Positions 9,086 to 18,632 of a DNA stretch of 64,000 nt are shown piece by piece. Where the stretch lies: contig NZ_JAAVVC010000002.1 of NCBI RefSeq assembly GCF_018449725.1, positions 186,001 to 250,000 of the forward strand, read 5' to 3'. The DNA comes from Pseudomonas sp. dw_612 (GTDB lineage: Bacteria; Pseudomonadota; Gammaproteobacteria; Pseudomonadales; Pseudomonadaceae). The position numbers and the translations under genes were made by a program. Each line of letters opens with the position of its first letter. Within the stretch, counting starts at the first letter, position 1. The notes beneath the pieces are model-generated. The model was not told the DNA's origin. It did not search any database and worked only from the letters and a program-made list of their open reading frames with translations.

Positions 9086-10045
9086 TCACTGTTTGGCCGT
9101 AGCAGCATTGGTGCGCATGGACAGCGCAATCCGTTCGGCGGTACCGATCGGGATCTCACCGACTACGGTGACCATCATCTCGCCTTGAGGCGTGGTCAAG
9201 CGCCGTGAAACGGCAACGGTTGGGCCCAACTGGGTACGCGTATCGGTAACCGTAGCGCCATTCAGCGGCTCGAGGAACACCGAGAAGCGGGCCAGGCCGT
9301 CGTCATACATCAGGCTGCTGACTTGGGTTTTGGTCTCAGGGTCTTTGCGCGAAGAGCTGCTGCTGAGTTCGAAACCCGGCGGCAACCAGTCCGAATGCCA
9401 AGACTCGGCAGTTTTGAGCGCCGTGGCCTTGTCGGTGTCGAGGGCAAGCGCCTTGCAATCAGGGCCGGCCTGCAAATCAGCGTCCGACGGAACCTCGGCG
9501 GTATCCAGTTGCGTGAACTGGAAGCGCTCCAGCAACTGACCCTTGTCATTTAACAGCAATGACTTCAGGGGCAAGCCGGTTTCCTTGTCCAGATGTAACT
9601 CGAAACCGTAACGATGCTGATCGCGTGGCGTCAGTGACACAATCACTGCCGCACGCCCAGCCACACGCGACTTGCCGATGACGGCAAGGTCGTACCAATT
9701 CTTGAGCTTTTGTGGATCGAGTGCACGAGCAGCAGAGTTGGGAGAGTCCCCCAGCCCTGCGATCAGGGTGCCGCTGACGCATTGAGTATGTCCATCAATG
9801 CGCACGACTTCCTGTGCCGAGCCGTCGAGCTGGAGTAAACGCTCGCGGACCTTGCCATCCTGAACGCGGTGCCAGATGTTGTGGGTAGAAAAACTACCGT
9901 TACGCTCGTAAACAAAAGTACCGTGAAAGCTTTGCTGTTGCTCGGCCTGACCCAGACGTGTCAACCAGTCCTGGGCTTCATCGGCGTGGGCTGGAACAAC
10001 AAACCAGCCACCGAGCAGAAGCGTAAGTAGAGGTATGGCGCGCAT
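9086..10045 (-). CDS. mucB: periplasmic sigma-factor regulatory protein MucB (RseB)
   Basis: A 319-residue periplasmic protein that binds the MucA periplasmic domain, shields it from AlgW cleavage and senses lipids or LPS. The signal peptide ends at VPAHADEAQ. An N-terminal LolA-like domain and a smaller C-terminal MucB/RseB domain fit the family. It starts 8 bases after the mucA stop with AAGGAGG upstream, so translation is tightly coupled. No neighbouring mucC is found, whereas P. aeruginosa has algU-mucA-mucB-mucC-mucD. Confidence 0.95.
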   Translation of the reverse strand: MRAIPLLTLLLGGWFVVPAHADEAQDWLTRLGQAEQQQSFHGTFVYERNGSFSTHNIWHRVQDGKVRERLLQLDGSAQEVVRIDGHTQCVSGTLIAGLGDSPNSAARALDPQKLKNWYDLAVIGKSRVAGRAAVIVSLTPRDQHRYGFELHLDKETGLPLKSLLLNDKGQLLERFQFTQLDTAEVPSDADLQAGPDCKALALDTDKATALKTAESWHSDWLPPGFELSSSSSRKDPETKTQVSSLMYDDGLARFSVFLEPLNGATVTDTRTQLGPTVAVSRRLTTPQGEMMVTVVGEIPIGTAERIALSMRTNAATAKQ

Positions 10046-10053
10046 GATCCTCC

Positions 10054-10641
10054 TTAGCGGTTTTCCAGGCTTGCTGCACGAGCGTAAGGCAGAGCGCTTT
10101 CAGTGCCTTTCAATGCAGCCTGTTGAGCATGTTGGCGCAAGTAGCTTGGCAGACGCTGATCGTGCCAGCCCGGCTGACCTTGCAATACGCCGTTGGCCAT
10201 AGGGCCAGTGGCTTCCGAACTCTCACTATAGCCTGCCAATACAGCCGGGCCCTTGACTTGTGGAACAGCCAGGGTGGACTGATTGGATTGCTGAGCCAAT
10301 TCGACGCCAGCAATTTCGTCCTGGTTGTACAGACGAACACCCGCCAATACAGCAACGGTCACCGAAGCAGCGACGGCCAGACGACCCAGGCTGCGCCATG
10401 GTCCGCGAGATGCCTTGGCCGGGACGGCTTCATCTTCCAGCGCAGCAGAGACTGCCGCAGCGATGTCCAGACGTGGAAGCAGCAGATCCTTATGCATGAC
10501 TGCCCGAGCGATCTGGTAACGAGCCCAGGTTTCGCGGGTTTCAACATCGTCAAAGGCATTCAGTACCCGACGCAATTCCAGCTCGTCCGCTTCGTTATCC
10601 ATCACTGCGGACAGCGATTCCTGCAGGGCTTCACGACTCAT
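10054..10641 (-). CDS. mucA: anti-sigma factor MucA
   Basis: A 195-residue single-pass inner-membrane anti-sigma factor. The cytoplasmic N-terminal RseA-type domain (residues 1-80, MSREALQESLSAVMDNEADE) holds AlgU. The membrane helix is near 87-105 (LAVAASVTVAVLAGV). The periplasmic part (106-195) is the target of AlgW and MucB. The gene is full length with no frameshift, so no mucoidy-type truncation is present. A GAGAGGA ribosome site precedes the ATG. Confidence 0.96.
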   Translation of the reverse strand: MSREALQESLSAVMDNEADELELRRVLNAFDDVETRETWARYQIARAVMHKDLLLPRLDIAAAVSAALEDEAVPAKASRGPWRSLGRLAVAASVTVAVLAGVRLYNQDEIAGVELAQQSNQSTLAVPQVKGPAVLAGYSESSEATGPMANGVLQGQPGWHDQRLPSYLRQHAQQAALKGTESALPYARAASLENR

Positions 10642-10671
10642 GGCGTTCCTCTCTTGGCTGTCGCCGCTGTC

Positions 10672-11253
10672 TCAGTTTTCCTGCAACAACGGCTGCAGGG
10701 CTTTATCGATGGCTTCCCGAGCCCGGAAAATCCGAGAGCGCACGGTACCCACCGGACATTGCATGACGGCTGCAATGTCCTCGTAACTCAGACCATCGAA
10801 TTCACGTAAAGTTAAGGCCGTACGCAAATCTTCTGGAAGTTGCTGGATGGTTCGATGGACGGTGCCTTCGATCTCATCCCGCAGCAATGCGCGTTCTGGC
10901 GACTCGAGATCCTTGAGGCCATGATCGCCGTCGTAGAACTCTGCGTCTTCGGAACTGACATCACTATCCGGCGGCCGACGGCCGCGTGAAACCAGATAGT
11001 TTTTCGCCGTGTTAATGGCGATGCGGTAAAGCCACGTGTAAAACGCGCTGTCTCCGCGGAAATTACCAAGTGCACGGTACGCCTTGATAAAGGCTTCCTG
11101 TGCGACATCCTGGGCTTCATGGGTGTCGTGCACGAAACGCACGATCAACCCGAGAATTTTGTGCTGATATTTCAGCACTAGCAGATCGAAAGCTCGCTTG
11201 TCGCCGCGTTGAACGCGCTCGACCAGCTGCTGATCCTCTTCCTGGGTTAGCAT
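10672..11253 (-). CDS. algU: ECF sigma factor AlgU (sigma-22/RpoE)
   Basis: A 193-residue group IV sigma factor controlling envelope stress and alginate genes. It has region 2 (DLLVLKYQHKILGLIVRFV ... DVAQEAFIKAYRAL) and region 4 (LREFDGLSYEDIAAVM ... GTVRSRIFRARE). The start MLTQEEDQQ at 11253 matches the family length. Two upstream sites match the AlgU consensus on the same strand, consistent with autoregulation. First gene of the cluster, divergent from nadB. Confidence 0.97.
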   Translation of the reverse strand: MLTQEEDQQLVERVQRGDKRAFDLLVLKYQHKILGLIVRFVHDTHEAQDVAQEAFIKAYRALGNFRGDSAFYTWLYRIAINTAKNYLVSRGRRPPDSDVSSEDAEFYDGDHGLKDLESPERALLRDEIEGTVHRTIQQLPEDLRTALTLREFDGLSYEDIAAVMQCPVGTVRSRIFRAREAIDKALQPLLQEN

Positions 11254-11312
11254 GAACACTCCTCGATAAGCTCGAAGGAGGCTTGCATAACTAAACGACC
11301 AGACTTGCAAAC

Positions 11313-11339
11313 ATAGACTCGGGCTTTTCGCAAAAGTTC
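11313..11339 (-). promoter_or_regulatory. AlgU-type promoter, proximal
   Basis: On the minus strand: -35 GAACTT (11334-11339), a 16-base spacer, and -10 TCTAT (11313-11317), about 60 bases before the algU ATG. The consensus for this sigma factor is GAACTT-N16/17-TCTGA. Confidence 0.8.
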
Positions 11340-11506
11340 TCCCCCTCCAAGCAAGTTTCCTGCGGGCTCTGATTTGGCACGCACGAAAAGCGCAGCTCGG
11401 GATAACCCGGCTGCGCGAATAATCTTGTCATCGGATTCGCCGGCAAGGACCCAACCGCAGATCCCGCTCCGAAGCCGACACTGTCCCTTGATTCAGGCAA
11501 CCAGCT

Positions 11507-11534
11507 ATTGATCTTGGGCCTTTGGCAAAAGTTC
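11507..11534 (-). promoter_or_regulatory. AlgU-type promoter, distal
   Basis: On the minus strand: GAACTT (11529-11534), a 17-base spacer, and TCAAT (11507-11511), about 255 bases before algU. A second autoregulated promoter is known upstream of algU in P. aeruginosa. The rest of the 558-base gap between algU and nadB shows no gene. Confidence 0.65.
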
Positions 11535-11811
11535 CAAATATTTATAGCCGGGTGCAACCGACATTGTGCAACCGTGGGGCGAAAAAGACTGTTAAATCCA
11601 CGATACAGTCGTCTTGTCGCCGAACCAGCGAAAAAAACATCCGACGAAGCGTCCGGTCTTTTCCGTCACAGTAGTTTCACAATGCCATGTAGGCCCGGCT
11701 ATTGTGCCGCTCCCCCCCTCTATATACTAGTGGGCTGTGTGGCTGCTTGACTCGCCGATCCAGGTGTCTTGCGCCAACCCCGACCCGGGTCGCTTTAAGC
11801 GGAATCCAGAA

Positions 11812-13428
11812 ATGAGCCAACAGTTTCAACATGATGTCCTGGTGATTGGCAGCGGCGCTGCCGGTTTGAGCCTTGCGTTGACCTTGCCCGGTCACCTGCG
11901 CATTGCCGTACTGAGCAAAGGCGACCTCGCCAATGGCTCGACGTTCTGGGCCCAGGGCGGTGTCGCTGCGGTGCTGGATGACACCGATACCGTTGAATCC
12001 CACGTCGATGACACCCTGAATGCCGGCGGTGGCCTGTGCCATGAAGACGCGGTGCGATTCACCGTCGAGCACAGTAAAGAAGCCATCCAGTGGCTGATCG
12101 ACCAAGGCGTGCCCTTTACACGCGATGAACAGTCCGGCACTGAAGACGGCGGTTTCGAGTTCCACCTGACCCGCGAAGGCGGTCACAGCCATCGGCGCAT
12201 CATCCATGCCGCCGATGCCACCGGTGCGGCCATCTTCAGAACCTTGCTCGATCAAGCCAAGAAACGCCCGAACATCGAATTGCTGGAACAACGGGTCGCC
12301 GTCGACCTGATCACCGAAAAACGCCTGGGCCTGGAAGGCGACCGCTGCCTCGGCGCCTACGTGCTCAATCGCGCCAGCGGCGAAGTCGACACCTATGGCG
12401 CGCGCTTTGTGATCCTCGCGTCCGGCGGCGCCGCCAAGGTCTACCTCTATACCAGCAACCCTGACGGCGCCTGCGGTGATGGCATTGCCATGGCCTGGCG
12501 CTCGGGCTGCCGCGTGGCGAACCTGGAGTTCAATCAGTTTCACCCCACCTGCCTGTATCACCCGCAGGCCAAGAGTTTCCTGATCACCGAGGCCCTGCGC
12601 GGTGAAGGTGCGCACTTGAAGTTGCCGAACGGCGAACGCTTCATGCAACGCTTCGACCCACGGGCCGAACTCGCGCCACGGGACATCGTCGCCCGGGCCA
12701 TCGACCACGAGATGAAGCGCCTGGGTGTCGACTGCGTCTACCTCGACATCAGCCACAAGCCAGAGTCGTTCATCAAGACTCACTTCCCGACGGTGTACGA
12801 ACGCTGCCTCGAGTTTTCCATCGACATCACCAAACAACCGATCCCGGTGGTTCCGGCGGCGCACTACACCTGCGGCGGCGTGATGGTCGATCAGCAGGGC
12901 CGCACCGACGTGCCAGGCCTGTACGCCATCGGCGAAACCAGCTTCACCGGCCTGCACGGCGCCAACCGCATGGCCAGTAACTCGCTGCTGGAATGCTTCG
13001 TCTACGCGCGCTCGGCGGCGGCGGACATTCTTCAGCAGTTGCCGCAGGTGTCGATCCCCATCGCCCTGCCCGTCTGGGATGCGAGCCAGGTGACTGACTC
13101 CGACGAAGACGTGATCATTGCGCACAACTGGGATGAACTGCGGCGATTCATGTGGGACTACGTCGGCATCGTGCGCACCAACAAACGCCTGCAACGAGCC
13201 CAGCACCGGGTCCGACTGTTGCTGGACGAAATCGATGAGTTCTACAGCAACTATAAAGTCAGCCGGGACTTGATCGAGTTGCGCAACCTGGCTCAGGTGG
13301 CCGAGTTGATGATCCAGTCAGCAATGGAACGCAAGGAAAGTCGCGGACTGCATTACACCCTCGACTACCCGAACCTGCTGCCCGAGGCCCTGGACACTAT
13401 TCTGGTGCCGCCCACCTACGCCGACTGA
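11812..13428 (+). CDS. nadB: L-aspartate oxidase
   Basis: A 538-residue FAD enzyme oxidising L-aspartate to iminoaspartate, the first step of de novo NAD synthesis. The N-terminal Rossmann motif [13 protein letters not shown], the active-site stretch [13 protein letters not shown] and the FAD-binding [15 protein letters not shown] place it in the succinate dehydrogenase/NadB flavoprotein family. The ATG at 11812 ([11 protein letters not shown]) puts the FAD motif at the usual distance. A longer upstream reading has no family sequence. Its last 32 bases overlap the convergent ygfX gene. Confidence 0.96.
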   Translation: MSQQFQHDVLVIGSGAAGLSLALTLPGHLRIAVLSKGDLANGSTFWAQGGVAAVLDDTDTVESHVDDTLNAGGGLCHEDAVRFTVEHSKEAIQWLIDQGVPFTRDEQSGTEDGGFEFHLTREGGHSHRRIIHAADATGAAIFRTLLDQAKKRPNIELLEQRVAVDLITEKRLGLEGDRCLGAYVLNRASGEVDTYGARFVILASGGAAKVYLYTSNPDGACGDGIAMAWRSGCRVANLEFNQFHPTCLYHPQAKSFLITEALRGEGAHLKLPNGERFMQRFDPRAELAPRDIVARAIDHEMKRLGVDCVYLDISHKPESFIKTHFPTVYERCLEFSIDITKQPIPVVPAAHYTCGGVMVDQQGRTDVPGLYAIGETSFTGLHGANRMASNSLLECFVYARSAAADILQQLPQVSIPIALPVWDASQVTDSDEDVIIAHNWDELRRFMWDYVGIVRTNKRLQRAQHRVRLLLDEIDEFYSNYKVSRDLIELRNLAQVAELMIQSAMERKESRGLHYTLDYPNLLPEALDTILVPPTYAD

Positions 13429-13846
13429 ACGTAAGCCGCACCCGCAGGCGTCGGTGCAAGTCCGCCGCCTGCGAATCCCGGGGCACGCAGATCGTGCTGA
13501 CCCGCCGCTCGCCCCGACGAAACCGCAACACCACGACCAACGGTAGCGCCAGGCTGTCCGGCTGCAACTGCACAGGCTGCCAACCCTGAGCCTGACTCCA
13601 CAATTGCCAGCCATCGGCATCGCGGCGCAAACCGCGAATTGCCTGAGGATGTGTCAGCAGAATCTGGCGCGGCAATGCCCAAAAACCGTGGACCACGCAC
13701 AGCAACATGCCGAGCGCGTAAGCCCAGGCCGGTATGGAAAGCAGAAACAACGAACCCAGCGCGAATAGCTGAGCCAGAACGTAAGCCGCCAGCAACTGCC
13801 GCGAGGCATGCCAGCGGCACTCGAACGCGTTACTTGGGCTGGACAC
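13397..13846 (-). CDS. cptA: YgfX/CptA-like membrane protein
   Basis: A 149-residue protein with two adjacent N-terminal membrane helices ([19 protein letters not shown] and the next hydrophobic run). A basic cytoplasmic domain ending in FSRRRW follows. This is the YgfX architecture, described in E. coli as the partner of SdhE (CptA/CptB) and affecting cell division or envelope. The start is a GTG that overlaps the sdhE end by 17 bases, giving translational coupling. The 3' end overlaps nadB on the other strand by 32 bases. Confidence 0.8.
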   Translation of the reverse strand: MSSPSNAFECRWHASRQLLAAYVLAQLFALGSLFLLSIPAWAYALGMLLCVVHGFWALPRQILLTHPQAIRGLRRDADGWQLWSQAQGWQPVQLQPDSLALPLVVVLRFRRGERRVSTICVPRDSQAADLHRRLRVRLTFSRRRWAAPE

Positions 13847-14084
13847 GATCCAGGATCATGCGAACCATGCGTTGAAGCTCCGGATCTTCCGATTCGGCGC
13901 GCTCCATGAACCAGCCGAACATGTCCTGATCTTCGCACTCGAGCAGCTTGCGGTAGCAGTCGCGGTCGACATCATTGAGGTGCGGATAGACCTCTTTCAC
14001 GAACGGTACCAGCAACACGTCAAGCTCAAGCATGCCGCGGCGGCTGTGCCAGTAGAGGCGATTCAGTTCAACATCTTCGACCAT
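13830..14084 (-). CDS. sdhE: succinate dehydrogenase assembly factor SdhE
   Basis: An 84-residue SdhE/YgfY protein, needed for covalent FAD attachment to succinate dehydrogenase and fumarate reductase. The conserved RGxxE motif is present (SRRGMLELD, Arg16-Gly17, Glu20). A GAGGAG ribosome site precedes the ATG. It forms a two-gene unit with ygfX. The adjacent ygfZ on the other strand is another widely conserved neighbour of this pair. Confidence 0.94.
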   Translation of the reverse strand: MVEDVELNRLYWHSRRGMLELDVLLVPFVKEVYPHLNDVDRDCYRKLLECEDQDMFGWFMERAESEDPELQRMVRMILDRVQPK

Positions 14085-14232
14085 GGAGCGCTCCTCAAAT
14101 AGGCGGCAAGTATACAGCCCAAAGCTTGAGCGAACAGTCGGCTTTGGTCGGGCCTTCTGTCCTTTTGTGAACTACCCATTTCATGGGCGCCCCCTTATGA
14201 TGTCCTCCAGACTCTTTACCCTGCGATGACCC

Positions 14233-15174
14233 ATGGCCGATTCTGCTTTTTTCTGCACCCTGTCACACGAAGGCGTTCTCGCGGTTCGCGGCGCGGATGC
14301 CGGCAAATTCCTGCAAGGCCAACTGACCTGCAACCTCAACTACCTGAGCGACACCCAGGCCAGCCTCGGTGCCCGCTGCACCCAGAAAGGCCGGATGCAA
14401 TCGAGTTTCCGCATTATGCTGCAAGGCGACGGCGTGCTCCTGGCCATGGCCAGTGAACTGCTGGAGCCGCAACTGGCGGACCTGAAAAAGTACGCCGTGT
14501 TCTCCAAATCCAAATTGACCGACGAAAGCGCCGCCTGGGTTCGCTTCGGCCTCGAGCATGGCGATGCGGCACTGATCAGCCTCGGTCTTGAGTTGCCGGC
14601 GGACACCGACAGCGTTGCGCGCAATGAGGGTCTGATCGCCATTCGCGTCTCACCTGAACGCGCCGAACTGTGGGTCGCCGCGAACCAGGCCGACGCCATC
14701 AAGACCAAGCTCTCCGCCGCTCTGGCCGAAGGCGAGCTGAATCAATGGCTGCTGGGCCAGATCCGCGCAGGGATCGGCCAGGTCATGCCGAGCACCCGCG
14801 AGCTGTTCATCCCGCAGATGCTCAACCTGCAAGCCGTCGGCGGCGTGAGCTTCAAGAAGGGCTGCTACACCGGCCAGGAAATCGTCGCGCGGATGCAGTA
14901 TCTGGGCAAACTCAAGCGTCGTTTGTATCGCCTGCAACTGGACGCCGGCGAATTGCCGGAACCCGGCACGCAACTGTTTGCCCCGAGCCACAACAGTTCG
15001 ATCGGTGAAGTGGTGATTGCCGCTCGTGGCGAGCAAAACATTGAACTCCTGGCCGTGCTGCAAGCCGAAGCAGCAGAGGCCGGTGACATCCACCTGGCGG
15101 CGCTCGAAGGCCCTGCCCTGCACTTGCTCGACCTGCCTTACGCACTGGATCGCGATAAAGAAATCCAGCGCTGA
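14233..15174 (+). CDS. ygfZ: folate-binding protein YgfZ (Fe-S cluster repair, tRNA-modifying)
   Basis: A 313-residue member of the GcvT-like tetrahydrofolate-binding family, needed for MiaB-type Fe-S enzymes and cluster maintenance under oxidative stress. The diagnostic motif K-G-C-Y-T-G-Q-E is at residues 209-216, with Cys211 the functional thiol. No membrane or signal segment. It is followed after 36 bases by the HDOD gene and may be cotranscribed with it. Confidence 0.94.
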   Translation: MADSAFFCTLSHEGVLAVRGADAGKFLQGQLTCNLNYLSDTQASLGARCTQKGRMQSSFRIMLQGDGVLLAMASELLEPQLADLKKYAVFSKSKLTDESAAWVRFGLEHGDAALISLGLELPADTDSVARNEGLIAIRVSPERAELWVAANQADAIKTKLSAALAEGELNQWLLGQIRAGIGQVMPSTRELFIPQMLNLQAVGGVSFKKGCYTGQEIVARMQYLGKLKRRLYRLQLDAGELPEPGTQLFAPSHNSSIGEVVIAARGEQNIELLAVLQAEAAEAGDIHLAALEGPALHLLDLPYALDRDKEIQR

Positions 15175-15210
15175 CCGCAGTATTTTTATGCAAGACCCTA
15201 GAGAACAGAA

Positions 15211-16032
15211 ATGAGTGAGCTGGCGGATAAGGTCCAACAGGATTTGGTTGAGGCCATCGATAACGATGACCTGGTTCTGCCAACATTACCGGAAGTGGCC
15301 CTGCAGATTCGCAAGGCTGCTGAAGATCCGGAAATCAGCGTTAGCACCCTGAGCAAAGTGATCGGTCGCGACACCGCGTTGTCGGCGCGCCTGATCAAAG
15401 TGGTCAACAGCCCGTTGCTGCGTGCGACTCAAGAAGTGACCGACCTGCACACCGCCATCACCCGTTTGGGCGTGAACTACAGCAGCAACCTGGCCATTGG
15501 TCTGGTGATGGAGCAGATTTTCCACGCCCGCTCCGAGGTGGTGGAGCAGAAAATGCGCGATGTCTGGCGCAAAAGCCTGGAAATCGCCGGCGTCAGCTAC
15601 GCGTTGTGCCGCAGCTACACCCAACTCAAACCTGATCAGGCGGCGCTGGGCGGGTTGGTGCATCAGATTGGCGTGTTGCCGATCCTGACCTACGCCGAAG
15701 ATCACTATGAACTGCTCTCGGACCCGGTCAGCCTCAATCACGTGATCGACCGCATTCATCCGCTGCTGGGCGACAAACTGCTGAGTGTCTGGGAATTTCC
15801 GGAAATGCTGGTGAAACTGCCGGGGCAGTACCTCGACTTCAAGCGCGATTCCGCACGGCTCGATTACGTCGACGTGGTGCAGGTCGCCAGCCTGTATTGC
15901 CACAAAGGCACCGATCATCCGCTGGCGCGGATCGATGCGTTCAGCGTGCCGGCGTTCAAGAAGCTGGGGATTGATCCTGAGAATGAGGCGATGTGCAGGG
16001 ACCTGGAAGAGTCGCGGTCGATGTTTTATTGA
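15211..16032 (+). CDS. HDOD domain signalling protein
   Basis: A 273-residue single-domain HDOD protein (about residues 20-220), a degenerate relative of the HD phosphohydrolases. The start of the fold (LPTLPEVALQIRKAAEDPEIS) and the HQIGVLPIL segment fit. The catalytic HD pair is not evident, as usual for HDOD proteins. They commonly act as adaptors in two-component, cyclic-di-GMP or stress signalling. No output domain is fused, so the partner is unknown. Followed by a repeat element. Confidence 0.88.
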   Translation: MSELADKVQQDLVEAIDNDDLVLPTLPEVALQIRKAAEDPEISVSTLSKVIGRDTALSARLIKVVNSPLLRATQEVTDLHTAITRLGVNYSSNLAIGLVMEQIFHARSEVVEQKMRDVWRKSLEIAGVSYALCRSYTQLKPDQAALGGLVHQIGVLPILTYAEDHYELLSDPVSLNHVIDRIHPLLGDKLLSVWEFPEMLVKLPGQYLDFKRDSARLDYVDVVQVASLYCHKGTDHPLARIDAFSVPAFKKLGIDPENEAMCRDLEESRSMFY

Positions 16033-16050
16033 TTGTGAACTCAAGCAATT

Positions 16051-16180
16051 GTGGCGAGGGAGCTTGCTCCCGCTCGGCTGCGCAGCAGTCGTAATCGGAT
16101 AACCCGGTTTGACAGAAATACAGTGGCGCATGGTTTTGGGGCTGCTTCGCAGCCCAGCGCGAGCAAGCTCCCTCGCCACA
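16051..16180. repeat. REP-type inverted doublet (family B)
   Basis: GTGGCGAGGGAGCTTGCTC at the left is repeated in reverse complement at the right (GAGCAAGCTCCCTCGCCAC). CGGCTGCGCAGCAGTCG and an imperfect partner lie inside. It occupies most of the gap between the HDOD gene and tctE, both of which end here. Confidence 0.9.
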
Positions 16181-16190
16181 GGTTCTGTGC

Positions 16191-17579
16191 TCACTCCCCG
16201 GCAATAAAACTCACCCTCACCTTCAACCCGGCCTTCTCCCCATCGTGCAAGCTGATCTGCGCCAAATGCGCACGACAGATCTCGCCAACAATCGCCAACC
16301 CCAACCCAGACCCCGCGACCTGCTGATTACGCCGATAAAAGCGCTCAAACACCCGGTCGCGCTCTTCCAGCGGAATTCCCGGCCCATCGTCCTCGACTTC
16401 CAGCACGGCGGGCGCCGTCACGCGCAGGATCACATTGCCGCCCGACGGCGTGTGGGCCAGGGCGTTATCCACCAGATTGCTCAGCAATTCGTTCAACAAC
16501 GTCGGCTCGCCCCGCAGCCACACCGGTTCCTCGGCCTCCAGCGCCAGCGCCACGCCCCGTGCGTGCGCCAGCGGTGCCATGGCCATGCCCAATTCCCGGG
16601 CTAGCTGACTCAGATCCAGCAACTGCGCGCCGCCCTCGGCAATCGCCCGCGCACCGTTTTCGACCCGGGCCAGGGACAGCAACTGGTTGGCCAGATGCGT
16701 CAGACGATCCGTGCCTTGGGCGGCAGTTTCCAGGGTGCTGCGCCAGGTTTGCGGTTCGCTGGCGCGCAGGCCTAATTCCAGTCGCGCCTTGAGCGCGGCC
16801 AGCGGCGTGCGTAACTCATGAGCGGCATCGGCGATGAACTGCGCCTGACGCTCGAACTGCCCGCGCAGACGCTCGGTAAAGTGATTGAGCGCCCGCACCA
16901 ACGGCCACAATTCACGCTGCACTTCCACCAGCGGCAAAGGACGCAAGTCATCCGATTGCCGCTCTTCCACCGCCGTGCGCAGACGCTCCAGCGGACGCAG
17001 CGCCGCACTCACCGCAAACCACACCAGCAGCAACGCACCGATGGCCAGCATGCCCAAGCGCAGCAACGTATCCGCCGCCAGGCTGCGCGCCATGCTGACC
17101 CGCGCCTCATCGGTTTCCGCGACACGGATTTCCGCCATGCCATTCATGTTCGGTTCGCTCACCGGTTTGAGCAGGCTCACCACCCGCACGTTCTGCCCGC
17201 GATACACGGCGTTGTAGAAACTCGCCAGCGCCGGGTAGTCATCGGTGCGCGGCGTCCCCGGCGGTGGTGGTGGAAGGTTTTCGTAACCGGAGATCAGGTT
17301 CTGATGAATGTCGTTGACCAGATAAAAAATGCGCCCGGCGCTGTCGTAGGCAAAGGTGTCGAGCGCCACGTAAGGCACATCGGCGCTGAGGGTTCCGTCG
17401 CGCTGGGAAACACCGGCGGCGATGGTCCGCGCCGAGGCCAGCAAAGTGCGGTCATACGCCGTGTCGGCCGCTTCGCGACCGTTCCAGTACGCACTCAAAC
17501 CACTGGCCAACATCAAAACCACCAGCAACGACGCCAGGTTCCACAGCAACCGCCAACGCAGGCTGCTGGGCTTATGCAT
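16191..17579 (-). CDS. tctE: sensor histidine kinase TctE
   Basis: A 462-residue membrane sensor kinase. Two transmembrane helices (about 14-32 and 173-195) flank a periplasmic domain of about 140 residues with a proline-rich turn (PPPPPGTPR). A HAMP-like linker follows, then the H-box with His254 (DAAHELRTPLAA) and the HATPase domain (LVDNALAHTP, DDGPGI, GSGLGLAIV). It overlaps tctD by 8 bases. The divergent tctCBA genes identify the cognate pathway, sensing of citrate or other tricarboxylates. Confidence 0.92.
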   Translation of the reverse strand: MHKPSSLRWRLLWNLASLLVVLMLASGLSAYWNGREAADTAYDRTLLASARTIAAGVSQRDGTLSADVPYVALDTFAYDSAGRIFYLVNDIHQNLISGYENLPPPPPGTPRTDDYPALASFYNAVYRGQNVRVVSLLKPVSEPNMNGMAEIRVAETDEARVSMARSLAADTLLRLGMLAIGALLLVWFAVSAALRPLERLRTAVEERQSDDLRPLPLVEVQRELWPLVRALNHFTERLRGQFERQAQFIADAAHELRTPLAALKARLELGLRASEPQTWRSTLETAAQGTDRLTHLANQLLSLARVENGARAIAEGGAQLLDLSQLARELGMAMAPLAHARGVALALEAEEPVWLRGEPTLLNELLSNLVDNALAHTPSGGNVILRVTAPAVLEVEDDGPGIPLEERDRVFERFYRRNQQVAGSGLGLAIVGEICRAHLAQISLHDGEKAGLKVRVSFIAGE

Positions 17580-18243
17580 CGCGGCTTTCCAGCAAATAGC
17601 CGAGGCCGCGGAAGGTCACGATCGCCACCGGTTGGCCGTCGAGTTTCTTGCGCAGGCGGTGGACGTAGATTTCGATAGCGTCGGGGCTGGCTTCTTCATC
17701 CAGGCCAAAAACTTGAGAGGCCAGTTGCTCCTTGCTCATCACCCGACCGGGACGGGCGATCAGCGCTTCAAGCACGGCCTGCTCGCGAGAGGTCAGGGTC
17801 AGCAATTCTTCGCCGAGGGTGAAGCGTCGGGTGTCGAGGTCATAGGCCAGCACGCCGCAACGTTGCTGACGCTCACCGCCTAACACACTGCGCCGCAGCA
17901 AGGCTTTGACCCGAGCCTCGAGTTCGGTCAGCTCGAACGGTTTGGCCAGGTAATCATCAGCGCCCAGATTCAGGCCATGCACCCGGTCCTTGACGTCGCT
18001 GCGGGCGGTCAGCATCAGCACCGGCAGGTTCTTGCCCCGGGCCCGCAGGCGCGCCAGCACTTCGAAACCATCCATGCGCGGCAGGCCGACATCGAGGATC
18101 GCCATGGCGTATTCCTCGCTGCTCAAGGCCAGGTCGGCCGCCACGCCGTCGTGCAAGACATCCACGGTCAACCCGGTGCTCTTGAGCGCCTGGGCGACAC
18201 TTTCGGCGAGCTGCAGATGGTCTTCGACGAGCAGGACACGCAT
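17572..18243 (-). CDS. tctD: response regulator TctD (OmpR family)
   Basis: A 223-residue OmpR/PhoB-type regulator. The receiver domain has acidic Asp8, phosphoacceptor Asp51 (ILDVGLPRMDG) and Lys101 (YLAKPFEL). The winged-helix DNA-binding domain spans about 125-220 and ends in the YVHRLRKKL recognition-helix region. The ATG at 18243, after GAGGTAATTGTCC, is preferred over a TTG two codons earlier. It is transcribed away from tctC. Direct repeats in the intergenic region look like its binding site. Confidence 0.93.
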   Translation of the reverse strand: MRVLLVEDHLQLAESVAQALKSTGLTVDVLHDGVAADLALSSEEYAMAILDVGLPRMDGFEVLARLRARGKNLPVLMLTARSDVKDRVHGLNLGADDYLAKPFELTELEARVKALLRRSVLGGERQQRCGVLAYDLDTRRFTLGEELLTLTSREQAVLEALIARPGRVMSKEQLASQVFGLDEEASPDAIEIYVHRLRKKLDGQPVAIVTFRGLGYLLESRDA

Positions 18244-18331
18244 GGACAATTACCTCGTTCAGGGATGGTCGACGCCATTCTTTGGCGCGGAGTTTACAGC
18301 CGCATCCGCCGCTGTGAAGCCCGAAAACCTT

Positions 18332-18364
18332 GAAAGTCAGCTGAAAGGTTAGCGAAAGGTTGGC
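18332..18364. promoter_or_regulatory. direct-repeat operator, probable TctD site
   Basis: GAAAG recurs at 18332, 18343 and 18354, exactly 11 bases apart (GAAAGTCAGCT, GAAAGGTTAGC, GAAAGGTTGGC). OmpR-family regulators bind tandem direct repeats with one-turn spacing. The site lies in the 389-base tctD/tctC gap. The rest of the gap has no gene that I can support. Confidence 0.65.
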
Positions 18365-18632
18365 CGGTTAGAGTCGGCCAAGGATGGCTTCGACTGCAAG
18401 CCATCTATCGTGCGTTGAAATGTAGCTCCCGAAAAACGCCTTGATGCGTTTTCGCCAATAAGAACAATAACGAGGTACTGCACCATGCTGTCCAAACAGC
18501 CCCAGGTTTGCCCGCCCCAACCCTTTTCCAGATCCCTTTCGTTTACGCTTGCCAGCGCTCTTGCCGGCTGCGCGACGCGAAACCGCCGCACCTGAAACAT
18601 CCCCAAAAACAACAACTCCCGAGGAGACAATA

